In this document: positions 26,038 through 34,990 of the stretch, piece after piece
Layout: each line of letters opens with the position of its first letter
Numbering within the stretch: the stretch's first letter is position 1
Assembly: GCA_958439205.1 (NCBI GenBank)
Contig: OY288189.1
Location: 1,937,001-2,001,000 of the forward strand
Origin: an uncultured Allorhizobium sp.
GTDB lineage: Bacteria > Pseudomonadota > Alphaproteobacteria > Rhizobiales > Rhizobiaceae
DNA: 64,000 nt
Reading direction: 5' to 3'
Made by a program: the position numbers and the translations under genes
Notes under the pieces: model-generated
What the model saw: the letters and a program-made list of their open reading frames with translations, nothing else
Told to the model about the DNA's origin: nothing
Database searches by the model: none

Positions 26038-26292
26038 ATGGCGCTGGAACTTCGACCCAATTGCGAGTGCTGCGACAAGGATTTGCCGCCGGAGAGCCTG
26101 GCGATGATCTGCAGCTTCGAATGCACCTATTGCGCCGATTGCGCCGAAACCACGCTTGCCGGCATCTGCCCGAATTGCGGCGGTGAACTGGTGCGCCGGC
26201 CGATCCGGCCTGCCGCCAAGCTTGCCAATAATCCGGCGTCTACCAAACGTGTTCTCAAGGCCGAGGGCTGCCAGCCTTCGCGCGCTGCCTGA
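26038..26292 (+). CDS. DUF1272 small zinc-ribbon-like protein inside the urease operon
   Basis: The 84-residue protein is cysteine-rich: [23 protein letters not shown] and CPNCGG, the DUF1272 pattern of about nine cysteines that could bind two metal ions. Function is unknown. It lies 11 bases after ureA and 20 bases before ureB, so it must be translated with them; GAGGACTAGGATC provides the ribosome site. A link to metal handling for urease is a guess based only on place and cysteines. Confidence 0.85.
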   Translation: MALELRPNCECCDKDLPPESLAMICSFECTYCADCAETTLAGICPNCGGELVRRPIRPAAKLANNPASTKRVLKAEGCQPSRAA

Positions 26293-26312
26293 ACCTGCTC
26301 AAGGAGAGATCG

Positions 26313-26618
26313 ATGATCCCCGGTGAAATCATTGCAGCTACTGGCGAAATCGAACTGAATGCCGGCCATCCGACGGTGACGATCGAAGTCTCCAACAGCG
26401 GCGACCGGCCGGTGCAGGTCGGCAGCCACTATCATTTCTATGAGACCAATGCCGGGCTGATCTTCGAGCGCGAACAGGCGCGCGGCATGCGGCTCGATAT
26501 TCCGGCAGGGACTGCCGTGCGCTTCGAGCCGGGGCAGACCCGGCAGGTGACGCTGATCCCGCTCTCCGGCAAACGCGAAGTCTATGGTTTCCGCCAGCAG
26601 GTCATGGGCGGCCTCTGA
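26313..26618 (+). CDS. ureB: Urease beta subunit UreB
   Basis: The 101-residue protein is a complete beta subunit: [60 protein letters not shown] and [13 protein letters not shown] match the family. It packs around UreC in the trimer. An AAGGAGAGATCG ribosome site precedes the start. Confidence 0.97.
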   Translation: MIPGEIIAATGEIELNAGHPTVTIEVSNSGDRPVQVGSHYHFYETNAGLIFEREQARGMRLDIPAGTAVRFEPGQTRQVTLIPLSGKREVYGFRQQVMGGL

Positions 26619-26642
26619 CATGCAGCGATCGGGGGCGTGGCC

Positions 26643-27077
26643 ATGGGGCGAGCGATGAACTGGAGCATGATGTTGATGCTCTGCGGCTGCGTCTTGCTCA
26701 AGGACGCGCCGGCATCGAGCGAGGACGTGCGACCCGTCGACTGCAGCAATGCCCAGACCCAGGCCGACATGAACCAGTGTGCGGCTTATGACTATCGCAA
26801 AGCCGATGCCGCGATGAATGCGCAATGGGCGGAGACGCGTGCGGCCATGCTCGCATGGGACAAGGTATCGCCAGTCTCCGACAATAACGGCGCCGCCAAG
26901 CGGCTTCTGGCTTCGCAGCGCTCCTGGCTCGCCTATCGAGATGCCACCTGCGATGTCGAAGGCTACTCGGTCGAGGGCGGTTCGATGCAGCCGCTGATCG
27001 TCTCGTCATGCCTCGCTGAGTTGACGACGCGTCGTACGGAAGAACTGAAGCGCCTGGGATCGTTCTACAACAATTGA
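26643..27077 (+). CDS. LprI-like (DUF1311) lysozyme-inhibitor-family protein in the urease operon
   Basis: The 144-residue precursor has a hydrophobic N-terminus (MNWSMMLMLCGCVLL) that may be a lipoprotein or Sec signal, then the LprI/DUF1311 pattern: VDCSNAQTQADMNQCAAYDY, RLLASQRSWLAYRDATCDVE and SSCLAELTTRRTEELKRL with four conserved cysteines. Family members include periplasmic lysozyme inhibitors; activity here is unproven. Start is uncertain: GTG at 26637, ATG at 26643 or ATG at 26655 are all in frame. It lies 18 bases after ureB. Confidence 0.8.
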   Translation: MGRAMNWSMMLMLCGCVLLKDAPASSEDVRPVDCSNAQTQADMNQCAAYDYRKADAAMNAQWAETRAAMLAWDKVSPVSDNNGAAKRLLASQRSWLAYRDATCDVEGYSVEGGSMQPLIVSSCLAELTTRRTEELKRLGSFYNN

Positions 27078-27125
27078 GCCCGTGGTTTTTGAATGTGACG
27101 CAGAAGGTGCCTGAAAGAGCTATTG

Positions 27126-27878
27126 ATGACGCATGAACACCTGCTCTTCATTCCGAGAAAAGCAAAGATCGCGATCACCGTCATCGCGCTCTGTGTGTTC
27201 TGCGCATCTGTTCTCGTTGTGCTGCTGTTCCTGCGGGATATCGACAAGAACGGAGCTGTCTCTACGGCCTTGACGCTCGCTCAAACCGCAGTCGCCGGAC
27301 TCTCCGTTATTGCCATCATCTTCTACACGAAGTTCACGGTCGACATTTCTGATCTCAAGCGCCGGAACTCGCAATTTCTGACCGCTGAATTGCCGACGGC
27401 GATGGAAATCATCGAGTATCAGGAACCTGACTTCGTCGAGATCGACGGTGATTATCAGGCCCCGCCTGTCAGCTCAAAGGTCGTGGTCAAGATCCGGCAC
27501 AGCCGGGATACTCATTACTGCAACTACATCATCGAGGCGTACGGGACCGCGCAGCGGGTCTATGTGCAGGTCAATGTCAAACGTATGGTCGTTTCGTACT
27601 TTCTCGACTGCGCGTCCCTCGATGACGAAGAGATGAAGAGCCGGCTGAGTTATGTGGTCAGTGCTGCCGAGACTGCCGGCTACCGCTATGAGTACAGCCG
27701 AGTCCACGACAGCGCCGAGGGCGGTGTTAGCATCCAGCTTCGGCTGTTCCGTGATCTCTCCGATGAGTTTCTCGTGAGCCCCGCCGAGCGTCTCTTTGTT
27801 GCCAATGACTTTGCCAGCATGACGCGGTCTCTCATCCGCGCCCTTCCCAAGACAACCGCCCTCTCCCAAGGAGCCTGA
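27126..27878 (+). CDS. Unknown protein with two N-terminal membrane helices in the urease operon
   Basis: The 250-residue protein has two hydrophobic helices (about residues 15-38, [20 protein letters not shown], and 48-68, [19 protein letters not shown]) and then a soluble domain of about 170 residues with no motif I recognise ([39 protein letters not shown]). The soluble part probably faces the cytoplasm. It ends five bases before ureC and its stop region contains the ureC ribosome site. Gene of unknown function; the base composition is like its neighbours, though the codon use seems slightly less GC-biased. Confidence 0.8.
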   Translation: MTHEHLLFIPRKAKIAITVIALCVFCASVLVVLLFLRDIDKNGAVSTALTLAQTAVAGLSVIAIIFYTKFTVDISDLKRRNSQFLTAELPTAMEIIEYQEPDFVEIDGDYQAPPVSSKVVVKIRHSRDTHYCNYIIEAYGTAQRVYVQVNVKRMVVSYFLDCASLDDEEMKSRLSYVVSAAETAGYRYEYSRVHDSAEGGVSIQLRLFRDLSDEFLVSPAERLFVANDFASMTRSLIRALPKTTALSQGA

Positions 27879-27883
27879 GACCC

Positions 27884-29596
27884 ATGTCTTTCAAGATGTC
27901 CCGCGCCGCCTATGCCTCGATGTTCGGTCCGACCACGGGCGACAAGGTGCGTCTTGCCGATACGGAACTGTTCATCGAGGTGGAGAAGGATTTCACCACT
28001 TATGGCGAAGAGGTGAAGTTCGGTGGCGGCAAGGTCATCCGCGACGGTATGGGCCAGAGCCAGGTGACGCGCGCGAACGGCGCCGTCGATACCGTGATCA
28101 CCAACGCCCTGATCCTCGATCACTGGGGGATCGTGAAGGCCGATATCGGGCTGAAGGACGGCCGGATCGTTGCGATCGGCAAGGCCGGCAATCCGGACAC
28201 GCAGCCCGGCGTCAACATCATCGTTGGTCCCGGCACCGAAGCGATTGCGGGCGAAGGCAAGATCGTCACGGCCGGTGGCATGGATGCGCATATCCACTTC
28301 ATCTGCCCACAGCAGATCGAGGAAGCGCTAATGTCCGGCCTCACCTGCATGCTGGGCGGCGGCACGGGGCCGGCGCATGGCACGCTTGCCACGACCTGCA
28401 CGCCGGGTCCCTGGCATATTGCGCGGATGATCGAGGCCGCCGATGCCTTCCCGATGAACCTCGCCTTCGCTGGCAAGGGCAATGCTTCGCTGCCCGGCGC
28501 GCTCGAGGAAATGGTGCTCGGTGGGGCCACTTCGCTCAAGCTGCATGAGGACTGGGGCACGACGCCTGCTGCCATCGACTGCTGCCTTTCGGTTGCCGAT
28601 CAATACGACGTGCAGGTGATGATCCATACGGACACGCTGAACGAAAGTGGCTTCGTCGAGGACACCGTCAATGCCATCCGCGGCCGCACCATCCATGCCT
28701 TCCACACGGAAGGGGCGGGCGGTGGCCATGCACCTGACATCATCAAGATCTGCGGCCAGATGAACGTTATCCCGTCGTCGACCAATCCGACGCGGCCCTA
28801 TACCGTGAACACGATCGCCGAGCATCTGGACATGCTGATGGTCTGCCATCACCTGTCGTCGTCGATCCCTGAGGATATCGCCTTTGCCGAAAGCCGAATC
28901 CGCAAGGAAACGATCGCGGCGGAAGACATCCTGCATGATATCGGTGCCTTCTCGATCATCTCGTCCGATAGCCAGGCCATGGGCCGCGTCGGCGAAGTCA
29001 TCATCCGAACCTGGCAGACGGCCGACAAGATGAAGCGCCAGCGCGGTGCGTTGCCGTCGGAAACCGGCGACAACGACAATATGCGCGCCAAGCGCTATAT
29101 CGCGAAATATACCATCAACCCGGCGATCGCCCATGGGGTGTCCCATGAAATCGGATCGGTCGAAGTCGGCAAGCGCGCCGATCTCGTCATCTGGAACCCG
29201 GCCTTCTTCGGCGTGAAGCCCGACATGATCCTGATGGGTGGCATGATTGCCGCCGCCCCGATGGGCGATCCGAACGCCTCGATCCCGACGCCGCAGCCGG
29301 TGCATTACCGCCCGATGTTCGGTGCCTATGGCAAGGCGCGCACCAACACGTCGGTGACCTTCGTCAGCCAGGCCGCGCTCGATGCCGGCCTCGGCAACCG
29401 TCTCGGCGTCGCCAAGCAACTCGTCGCGGTCAAGAATACCCGTGGTGGCATTTCGAAGAAGTCGATGATCCACAACGACTTGACGCCGCATGTGGAAGTG
29501 GATCCGGAGACCTACGAAGTGCGCGCCGATGGTGAACTGCTGACATGCGAGCCGGCGACCAAGCTGCCGATGGCGCAGCGGTATTTCCTGTTCTGA
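27884..29596 (+). CDS. ureC: Urease alpha subunit UreC (catalytic)
   Basis: The 570-residue amidohydrolase has all nickel-site elements: the two histidines in [17 protein letters not shown], the carbamylated lysine in [16 protein letters not shown], nickel histidines in [16 protein letters not shown] and [16 protein letters not shown], the catalytic histidine in [16 protein letters not shown] and the aspartate in [14 protein letters not shown]. It hydrolyses urea to ammonia and carbamate in the cytoplasm. AAGGAG precedes the ATG. The stop codon overlaps the following TIGR02117 gene by one base. Confidence 0.98.
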   Translation: MSFKMSRAAYASMFGPTTGDKVRLADTELFIEVEKDFTTYGEEVKFGGGKVIRDGMGQSQVTRANGAVDTVITNALILDHWGIVKADIGLKDGRIVAIGKAGNPDTQPGVNIIVGPGTEAIAGEGKIVTAGGMDAHIHFICPQQIEEALMSGLTCMLGGGTGPAHGTLATTCTPGPWHIARMIEAADAFPMNLAFAGKGNASLPGALEEMVLGGATSLKLHEDWGTTPAAIDCCLSVADQYDVQVMIHTDTLNESGFVEDTVNAIRGRTIHAFHTEGAGGGHAPDIIKICGQMNVIPSSTNPTRPYTVNTIAEHLDMLMVCHHLSSSIPEDIAFAESRIRKETIAAEDILHDIGAFSIISSDSQAMGRVGEVIIRTWQTADKMKRQRGALPSETGDNDNMRAKRYIAKYTINPAIAHGVSHEIGSVEVGKRADLVIWNPAFFGVKPDMILMGGMIAAAPMGDPNASIPTPQPVHYRPMFGAYGKARTNTSVTFVSQAALDAGLGNRLGVAKQLVAVKNTRGGISKKSMIHNDLTPHVEVDPETYEVRADGELLTCEPATKLPMAQRYFLF

Positions 29597-30279
29597 TGGG
29601 CAGAGTTGCTCGGCTGGTGAAATGTCTGGGCGGCCTCCTGACCGCTTTGCTTGTCTCACTGGCTCTCGGCACTCTCGTGCCTCGCCCGCTAACGTCGCCG
29701 GCGGCAGCCTCCATCGGTTCAACCAGCCAGATCCTGCTTCTCGCCAATCCGATCCATACAGATATCGCGCTGCCGCTCGATGACGAGGTGCGGGCTGCTT
29801 TCGCCGATCTCATTCCGGCGGGGCTGCCGATCGATATGCCCGGCGTCGAGTATCTGATCATCGGCTGGGGAGGGCGGTCCTTCTATATCGAGACGCCGAC
29901 CTGGGGCGATATTCGACCGCTGCCGGTGTTGAAGGCGCTGACGGTCGATCGTTCGGTGCTGCATGCCTCGGTCGCCGGCCCGATCGATGAGAACCATCCC
30001 TCGGTGCGCGCCCTTGATATCACGCAGGAGGGACGCAGCCGGATGATTGCTGCGATCCGCGCGAGTTTCGTTCGGGAGAATGGCGAACCGGTGCCAATCC
30101 CTGGGGCTGCCTACGGGCTGGACGATGCATTCTTCGAGGCGGAAGGATCATTCAACGCGTTTGTCGGCTGCAACACCTGGACAGCGTCCATGCTGCGCAG
30201 TGCCGGGGTTCGCACCGGCTGGTGGACGCCCTTGCCGCAATTGCTGGACCTTTCCATCGATCTCCATCACGGCGCCTGA
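29596..30279 (+). CDS. TIGR02117 (DUF2459) urease-region protein
   Basis: The 227-residue protein has an N-terminal membrane anchor (about residues 8-28, KCLGGLLTALLVSLALGTLV) and a periplasmic domain with the TIGR02117 pattern: ILLLANPIHTDIALPL, YLIIGWGGRSFYIETPTWGD and FVGCNTWTASMLRSAGVRTG. The invariant His, Gly-Trp-Gly and Cys-Asn-Thr-Trp residues suggest a papain-like (NlpC/P60-related) or similar fold, but no activity is known. The family was named after its place in urease gene regions. The ATG overlaps the ureC stop (TGATG). Confidence 0.88.
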   Translation: MGRVARLVKCLGGLLTALLVSLALGTLVPRPLTSPAAASIGSTSQILLLANPIHTDIALPLDDEVRAAFADLIPAGLPIDMPGVEYLIIGWGGRSFYIETPTWGDIRPLPVLKALTVDRSVLHASVAGPIDENHPSVRALDITQEGRSRMIAAIRASFVRENGEPVPIPGAAYGLDDAFFEAEGSFNAFVGCNTWTASMLRSAGVRTGWWTPLPQLLDLSIDLHHGA

Positions 30280-30435
30280 TGGGTGCGGATTGGCTTTCGC
30301 TGGCCCTTGTGGTTGCGCTCCCAATGCCGTGATTGGGTTTCGCTCGTCCTTTTTAGGTGGTTCCTCCTTCAATCCCGAGATCGATCGCATTTGAGTGATT
30401 CCTTTAGGAATAGGCCAACCGACGCCGCCTAAGCC
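30280..30435. other. Short intergenic gap without recognised features
   Basis: The 156 bases between the TIGR02117 gene and the GGDEF gene show no ORF, clear hairpin or promoter that I can support. AGTGATTCCTTTAGGAATAG near 30395 is a small imperfect repeat. Confidence 0.3.
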
Positions 30436-30462
30436 ATGAGCATGTTCATGAAGGAGCAGGCG

Positions 30463-31317
30463 GTGATTCTCATCGGCAAACGGCCGTGGCAGCAGATCGA
30501 TCTCAAGGGCTTTGACAGGCCTTATGGGATTTGGAGCTTTGCTCTCCGGGTCAGCTTTCGCTCCGTCATCATTAGCTGTCTTGCCGGCCTGGCCGCCTTG
30601 CCGCTCCTCTATGCGCTTGATCTCCTGACGATCCCGTTTGAGGAGACGGTCAGGCTGATGGTGGCCTTCTCCTGGCTGTTTGGCGGTGTCGTCTCCGGCG
30701 CTCTCGCCTTCGTCGCCGGGCATGTCATCCGTGACCTCATGCTGTCGCGCACAGAGTTCGAACGCCTGAGCCGGACAGACACGCTGTCAGGGCTCGCAAA
30801 CCGGCGGGCCTTCAACGAAGCCCTTGTTGCCGTGGAGGAGGATGCTTCACTGGCGATCATCGATATCGACCGCTTCAAGTCGATCAATGATCGCTTCGGA
30901 CACCAGGCCGGCGACCGGGTGATCCAGGCGATCTCAACGGTGTTGAAAGAGGTGTTTTGCGATCGGCACCTCGTCGCCCGTCTGGGCGGGGAGGAGTTCG
31001 GGGTGATCCTGAAAGGTGGCACGCTTGCTGAGCGCCTTGCGCTGGTCGAGCAGGCCCGCCTGCGGGTGGCCGAAATGAGCGCGAGTTACCATCAGGCTCA
31101 ACTCTGTGTGACCATCTCCGCTGGCGTCGCCGAATTTGAACCCGGCAAGCGTCCCGAAATTGTCTATGCCTGGGCGGACAAGGCGCTTTACCTCGCCAAG
31201 GATAGCGGTCGCAACAGGGTTTTTCACGAGCAATCGCTGTCGATCGGCGATCCCGTGCTGGCCGAGCATGCTCCTGATGATGCTCGACTTTTCGCTGCGA
31301 TCGGACGGCGCGGCTGA
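30463..31317 (+). CDS. Membrane-bound GGDEF diguanylate cyclase inside the urease operon
   Basis: The ~284-residue protein has two hydrophobic helices (FRSVIISCLAGLAALPLLYA and LMVAFSWLFGGVVSGALAFV) followed by a GGDEF domain (DTLSGLANRRAFNEAL, ASLAIIDIDRFKSINDRFGH and HLVARLGGEEFGVI). The active-site GGEEF and metal Asp are intact, so synthesis of cyclic di-GMP is likely; the product-inhibition RxxD site is absent at the usual spot (CDRH). I prefer the GTG at 30463 because AAGGAG lies six bases upstream; the ATG at 30436 has no visible ribosome site. It sits between TIGR02117 and ureE. Confidence 0.88.
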   Translation: MILIGKRPWQQIDLKGFDRPYGIWSFALRVSFRSVIISCLAGLAALPLLYALDLLTIPFEETVRLMVAFSWLFGGVVSGALAFVAGHVIRDLMLSRTEFERLSRTDTLSGLANRRAFNEALVAVEEDASLAIIDIDRFKSINDRFGHQAGDRVIQAISTVLKEVFCDRHLVARLGGEEFGVILKGGTLAERLALVEQARLRVAEMSASYHQAQLCVTISAGVAEFEPGKRPEIVYAWADKALYLAKDSGRNRVFHEQSLSIGDPVLAEHAPDDARLFAAIGRRG

Positions 31318-31383
31318 AGAACGATCTTGCCGTATGCCTCATTCCTGTGCATGGTTCAAAAAACAGTCATGCCGGGAGTTTTC

Positions 31384-31860
31384 ATGCAGCGCGCGACATC
31401 TTTCAAACCTGCCGGTTCGGTCGCCGATGCGCCGGAAGGCACCGTTGTCCTTCCCCATGACGGGCGCCATCTGCGACGCAAGCTCCTGCATCTCGACAAT
31501 GGCGAGATGGTCATGCTCGACCTCAAGGAGCCGGTTCTTTTCCACCACGGCGACAGGCTTGTGCTCGATGATGGTACGACGATCGAGATCCAGGCGGCCG
31601 AGGAGCGGCTGTTCGAGATCCGTCCACGTGACGGACAGCACCTGATCGAGCTCGCCTGGCATCTCGGCAACCGGCATCTCGCGGCTCAGATCGAAACCGG
31701 CCGTATTCTGATCCAGCGCGATCACGTTATCCGCGAGATGCTGATCGGTCTCGGGGCCGATGTCACTGAGGTTGTCGAGCCGTTCCAGCCGGTGCGCGGG
31801 GCCTATCATGCGCATGGTGGTCACGGTGCCCATCACGAGGCCGGACATGGCCATGGCTGA
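31384..31860 (+). CDS. ureE: Urease accessory protein UreE (nickel chaperone)
   Basis: The 158-residue protein has the UreE N-terminal beta domain ([20 protein letters not shown]) and the metal-binding domain ([38 protein letters not shown] with the conserved His). It ends in a histidine-rich tail (about eight histidines in the last 17 residues, with [17 protein letters not shown]), which stores nickel. UreE hands nickel to UreG. I chose the ATG at 31384 because CGGGAG lies six bases before it; longer in-frame starts at 31327 and 31369 exist. Confidence 0.93.
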   Translation: MQRATSFKPAGSVADAPEGTVVLPHDGRHLRRKLLHLDNGEMVMLDLKEPVLFHHGDRLVLDDGTTIEIQAAEERLFEIRPRDGQHLIELAWHLGNRHLAAQIETGRILIQRDHVIREMLIGLGADVTEVVEPFQPVRGAYHAHGGHGAHHEAGHGHG

Positions 31861-32539
31861 GATGGCGGCAGACGGTCTTGCCGCCCGCCAGGCGCTGCTC
31901 CGGCTGATGGCCTGGCTTTCGCCTGCCTTTCCCATCGGCGGGTTTTCCTATTCTGCCGGCCTGGAGAGTGCCGTCGGCGAAGGTCACGTCTCCGGTGGTG
32001 ATGATCTCGAGGCCTGGCTTCTGGTGCTGCTTAGCGATGGCGGGATGCGCAATGATGCAATCCTGCTTGGCGAGGCGCACCGACTGCAGAGCGATAGCCA
32101 AGCGCTTGATCAGATCGTGTCGCTCGCGACGGCACTTGCCGGATCGGCAGAGCGATATGCGGAGATCACCCGTCTCGGCGAGGCCTTCGTACAGGCTGCT
32201 TCTGCCTGGCCCCACCCGGTGATCGATGCGCTTTCGGGGCCCGTGCCCTATAGTGTAGCCGTCGGTGCCGTGGCGGCAGCGCATGGCGTTGACCGAATGG
32301 ATGCAATCGCTGCATTTTTACATGCGCAGATCTCGCACTATGTCTCCGTCGCGATCCGCCTCGGCGTGATCGGCCAGACCCGCGGTGTCTCGATCCTGGC
32401 AGGATCGGAGGCGCCGATCCTTGCTGCGGCTTCGTCCTATGCGCGGCTCGGTCTCGACGATCTCGGTTCGGCGACAATCATTGCGGATACGCTCAGCATG
32501 CGGCACGAGATCCAGTATTCCCGACTTTTCCAATCCTAA
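31853..32539 (+). CDS. ureF: Urease accessory protein UreF
   Basis: The 228-residue all-helical protein has the UreF signature [20 protein letters not shown] and [20 protein letters not shown], with HDxQYSRLF-like C-terminus [12 protein letters not shown]. UreF links UreD and UreG in the activation complex and acts as fidelity checkpoint. I start at the ATG at 31853, which overlaps the ureE stop by eight bases; the frame from 31760 would run inside ureE. Confidence 0.92.
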   Translation: MAEMAADGLAARQALLRLMAWLSPAFPIGGFSYSAGLESAVGEGHVSGGDDLEAWLLVLLSDGGMRNDAILLGEAHRLQSDSQALDQIVSLATALAGSAERYAEITRLGEAFVQAASAWPHPVIDALSGPVPYSVAVGAVAAAHGVDRMDAIAAFLHAQISHYVSVAIRLGVIGQTRGVSILAGSEAPILAAASSYARLGLDDLGSATIIADTLSMRHEIQYSRLFQS

Positions 32540-32567
32540 GCGAAAGCGCTCACACAGGACGAACATC

Positions 32568-33179
32568 ATGAAATCGAAGAATGGTCCCCTTCGCGTCGGT
32601 ATTGGCGGACCGGTCGGATCCGGCAAGACGGCGCTGACGGAGAAGCTCTGCAAGGCAATGCGCGACGACTATTCCGTCGCGGTCGTCACCAATGACATCT
32701 ACACGCGCGAGGACGCCGATGCGCTGATCCGCATGCAGGCGTTGACGTCGGACCGGGTGGTGGGCGTGGAGACGGGCGGCTGTCCGCATACGGCGATCCG
32801 CGAGGATGCCTCGATCAACCTGAAAGCCATTGCCGATCTCAATGCCCGGATCCCGGACCTCGACATCGTCTTCATCGAGTCGGGTGGCGATAATCTCGCG
32901 GCAACCTTCTCGCCTGACCTCGCCGATATCACCCTTTATGTGATTTCGGTCTGCCAGGGCGAGGAGATCCCGCGCAAGGGCGGGCCGGGGATCACGCGAT
33001 CGGATCTGCTTGTTATCAACAAGACCGACCTCGCGCCGCATGTCGGTGTCGATCTCGACGTCATGGAGAGGGATGCGGGCCGTATGCGCTCCGAGCGGCC
33101 CTTCGTCTTTACGGACCTCAAGCGCGGTGCTGGCGTCGACCGGATCGTCAGCTTCCTGCAGGAGAGCGGGGGGCTCTGA
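32568..33179 (+). CDS. ureG: Urease accessory GTPase UreG
   Basis: The 204-residue GTPase has Walker [18 protein letters not shown], the metal-binding CPH motif in [35 protein letters not shown] and the guanine motif [15 protein letters not shown] hydrolysis drives nickel insertion. I chose the ATG at 32568 because family proteins begin here and the longer frame from 32385 lies inside ureF. It is the last gene of the urease operon and is convergent with the Crp/Fnr gene 33 bases further on. Confidence 0.95.
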   Translation: MKSKNGPLRVGIGGPVGSGKTALTEKLCKAMRDDYSVAVVTNDIYTREDADALIRMQALTSDRVVGVETGGCPHTAIREDASINLKAIADLNARIPDLDIVFIESGGDNLAATFSPDLADITLYVISVCQGEEIPRKGGPGITRSDLLVINKTDLAPHVGVDLDVMERDAGRMRSERPFVFTDLKRGAGVDRIVSFLQESGGL

Positions 33180-33212
33180 GCATACGGCAGAAGGTTCAGG
33201 GTCGAGGCGCGC

Positions 33213-33887
33213 TCAGATCTGCTTGAGTGCGCTCACGTCGCTGATGTGGATCGTCCGTCCACGGACGATGACGCCCACGCGGCGTAGCGTCGAGAAGGCA
33301 CGCGAGAGCGCCTCGGGTGCCAGGCCGAGCTTGCCGGCCAGCAGGCTCTTCTGGAAGGGCAGGCGGATGGCGGCCGGGCCGCCCTCGGTTTCGCAATGGG
33401 TCAGAAGATAATGGGCCACACGTTGCGGAGCAGTTTGCAGACGGTCATTGGCGATGCAATCCATCGTCGCGCGCAGATGGTCCGACAGGCAGCGGATGAT
33501 CGATTTCGCCACATCCTTCTCATGTTCTGCGAGCGCCCGGACACGCTGCAGATCGAAGCGGGCCAGCGTCACCGTCTCGGCGGCCTGGGCGTTGTAGAGA
33601 TACTTGTCGCCGAGGGCGAGCAGGCATTCGGCGAAGGTGTCTCCCGGGCCACAGATGCGGATGTCAGCCTCGCGGCCGTCCTTGTTGAGACGGTAGAGCC
33701 GCACATAGCCGCTGAGTACACTGTAAAAGCAGTCGGCGGGCTCTCCCTCGCGGAACAGCACGTCGCGGGCCTCGTAATTGGAGATATTGGCGATCTCCAT
33801 CATCGAGGCCATGGCCGTCGGGCCAAGTTGTGACAAGAAGGACGTCCGCAGGAGCGTATTCTTGTCTCGCGAGTTCAGTCTCAGCAT
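33213..33887 (-). CDS. Crp/Fnr-family transcriptional regulator
   Basis: The ~224-residue protein has a cyclic-nucleotide-binding-type beta roll (FREGEPADCFYSVLSGYVRL, DIRICGPGDTFAECLLALG) and a C-terminal helix-turn-helix with KLGLAPEALSRAFSTLRRVG. The ExxSR-type recognition helix (EALSR) is the one that reads TTGAT half sites. The N-terminal cysteines that hold the iron-sulfur cluster in FNR are absent, so it is closer to the DNR/NnrR or FixK class. The start is unsure: ATG at 33887 (MLRLNSRDKN), or GTG at 33902 behind GGGGAG. A perfect FNR box lies about 190 bases upstream, suggesting control by itself or a relative. Confidence 0.88.
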   Translation of the reverse strand: MLRLNSRDKNTLLRTSFLSQLGPTAMASMMEIANISNYEARDVLFREGEPADCFYSVLSGYVRLYRLNKDGREADIRICGPGDTFAECLLALGDKYLYNAQAAETVTLARFDLQRVRALAEHEKDVAKSIIRCLSDHLRATMDCIANDRLQTAPQRVAHYLLTHCETEGGPAAIRLPFQKSLLAGKLGLAPEALSRAFSTLRRVGVIVRGRTIHISDVSALKQI

Positions 33888-34072
33888 CTTGTTCACGGTT
33901 TTCACGGCTCCCCATCCATCACGGTGTCCGGGCATGCAGCGCTGCAATCGTCGCGCCTTCTTTCACCCGAATTGGGTCAAGGCCCTGCATCGGACCGGCG
34001 CATCTCCTGCAGGTCCTGATATCTTTGCCCTTCCCAGTCGATTCACATTATCGCGGTGCCAGCAAGTTCGGA

Positions 34073-34086
34073 TTGATTTCGATCAA
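34073..34086. promoter_or_regulatory. FNR/FixK-type box (anaerobox) upstream of the Crp/Fnr gene
   Basis: TTGATTTCGATCAA is an exact TTGAT-N4-ATCAA palindrome, the consensus for FNR, FixK and DNR-type regulators. It lies upstream of the minus-strand crp/fnr gene, behind the end of the outer-membrane protein gene. Confidence 0.7.
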
Positions 34087-34135
34087 AGCCCCATGGGCAT
34101 ATGACGATTGTCGAATGCAGATCGCCGACATGACC

Positions 34136-34163
34136 GCGGGCGCTCCGTTGCCGGAGCGCCCGC
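34136..34163 (-). terminator. Strong hairpin after the outer-membrane protein gene
   Basis: GCGGGCGCTCC (34136-34146) and GGAGCGCCCGC (34153-34163) form an 11-bp perfect stem with a six-base loop, about 30 bases past the stop of the minus-strand gene. There is no T run, so termination may be incomplete or the hairpin may protect the mRNA end. Confidence 0.55.
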
Positions 34164-34194
34164 TCATGGAGAACAGTTGTATTGCGGATGGGTC

Positions 34195-34887
34195 TCAGAA
34201 CTTCACGCCAAGACCGAATTTGACGGTGTGCTGGGTGAGCTCGGCACCGATCGAGGCTGCGCCGAAGTCGAGTTCCCCGGTACCGAAGTCGTTGTAGCGA
34301 TAGTCGATGCGGCCGAAGATACGGTCTGTGACTGCATAGTCCATACCGGCGCCGAGCGTGTATCCGTGGAAGCTGGCGGTCGTGGTGGACACGCCGATAT
34401 ACTCCGCTTCCAGATGCGTGGCCGCCCAGCCGGCGCTCGTATAAATCAGCAGGCGGTCGAAGGCATAACCGAGGCGCAGGCGGGCGGAGCCTTGCCAGTC
34501 CGCGCCGCCGGTGAAGGTGCCGAACGCCGCCGTCACAGTAACATCCTGAATGTTGTATTCGACGTCGCCTTCGATGCCGAGAACGAGGTTGTTGTCGAAT
34601 TGCGCGTTGATGCCGGCAAAGGCCCCGAGGACCGTGCCGTTAAGCGGGTCTTCTGTCGGTGGATAGCCTGCCGGAGGCTCGAAGTAGCCGTCCATCCAGC
34701 CGTAGCCGCCGGCAATGCCTGCGTAACGACCGCTCCAGTCATAGGGCGTGGTTTCGACGTCCGCGGCGACGGGATAGGTCGCCGGCGTGCTGATGGCGTC
34801 GCCAGCCGATGCTGTGCCGGCGAGCAGGGTAAAGGTGATCGTGATGAAAGGTCTCAAGGCAATCCTCAGAATCTGCAATAGCAACAA
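34195..34887 (-). CDS. Outer-membrane beta-barrel protein (Omp25/31-like porin family)
   Basis: The 230-residue protein has a signal peptide ending near AGTASA-GDAI and then the small eight-strand barrel pattern of rhizobial Omp25/RopB-type proteins: YDWSGRYAGIAGGYGWMDGY, AGINAQFDNNLVLGIEGDVE, SARLRLGYAFDRLLIYTSAG and a C-terminal FGLGVKF ending in Phe, the outer-membrane assembly signal. Such proteins stabilise the envelope. It is flanked by hairpins on both sides and is probably a single-gene unit. Confidence 0.85.
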   Translation of the reverse strand: MLLLQILRIALRPFITITFTLLAGTASAGDAISTPATYPVAADVETTPYDWSGRYAGIAGGYGWMDGYFEPPAGYPPTEDPLNGTVLGAFAGINAQFDNNLVLGIEGDVEYNIQDVTVTAAFGTFTGGADWQGSARLRLGYAFDRLLIYTSAGWAATHLEAEYIGVSTTTASFHGYTLGAGMDYAVTDRIFGRIDYRYNDFGTGELDFGAASIGAELTQHTVKFGLGVKF

Positions 34888-34953
34888 TGCTTAGAGGTTG
34901 CATCATCGGGCTTGTGCGTGACTTGAGGCTGTGCGGTGCCCTAGGGCACTCGA

Positions 34954-34982
34954 GACCGGCCGCCGATATGCGGCGGCCGGTC
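34954..34982 (-). terminator. Perfect 12-bp hairpin after the RND permease gene
   Basis: GACCGGCCGCCG (34954-34965) and CGGCGGCCGGTC (34971-34982) pair exactly around ATATG. It lies nine bases past the stop of the RND permease gene on the minus strand. Only the plus-strand side has some T residues. Confidence 0.6.
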
Positions 34983-34990
34983 TTGTCTGA

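Noticed and set aside
28328..29722. 464-codon open frame opposite ureC
   Set aside because: Antisense to a fully conserved gene; translation is His/Arg/Asp-rich without recognisable fold.
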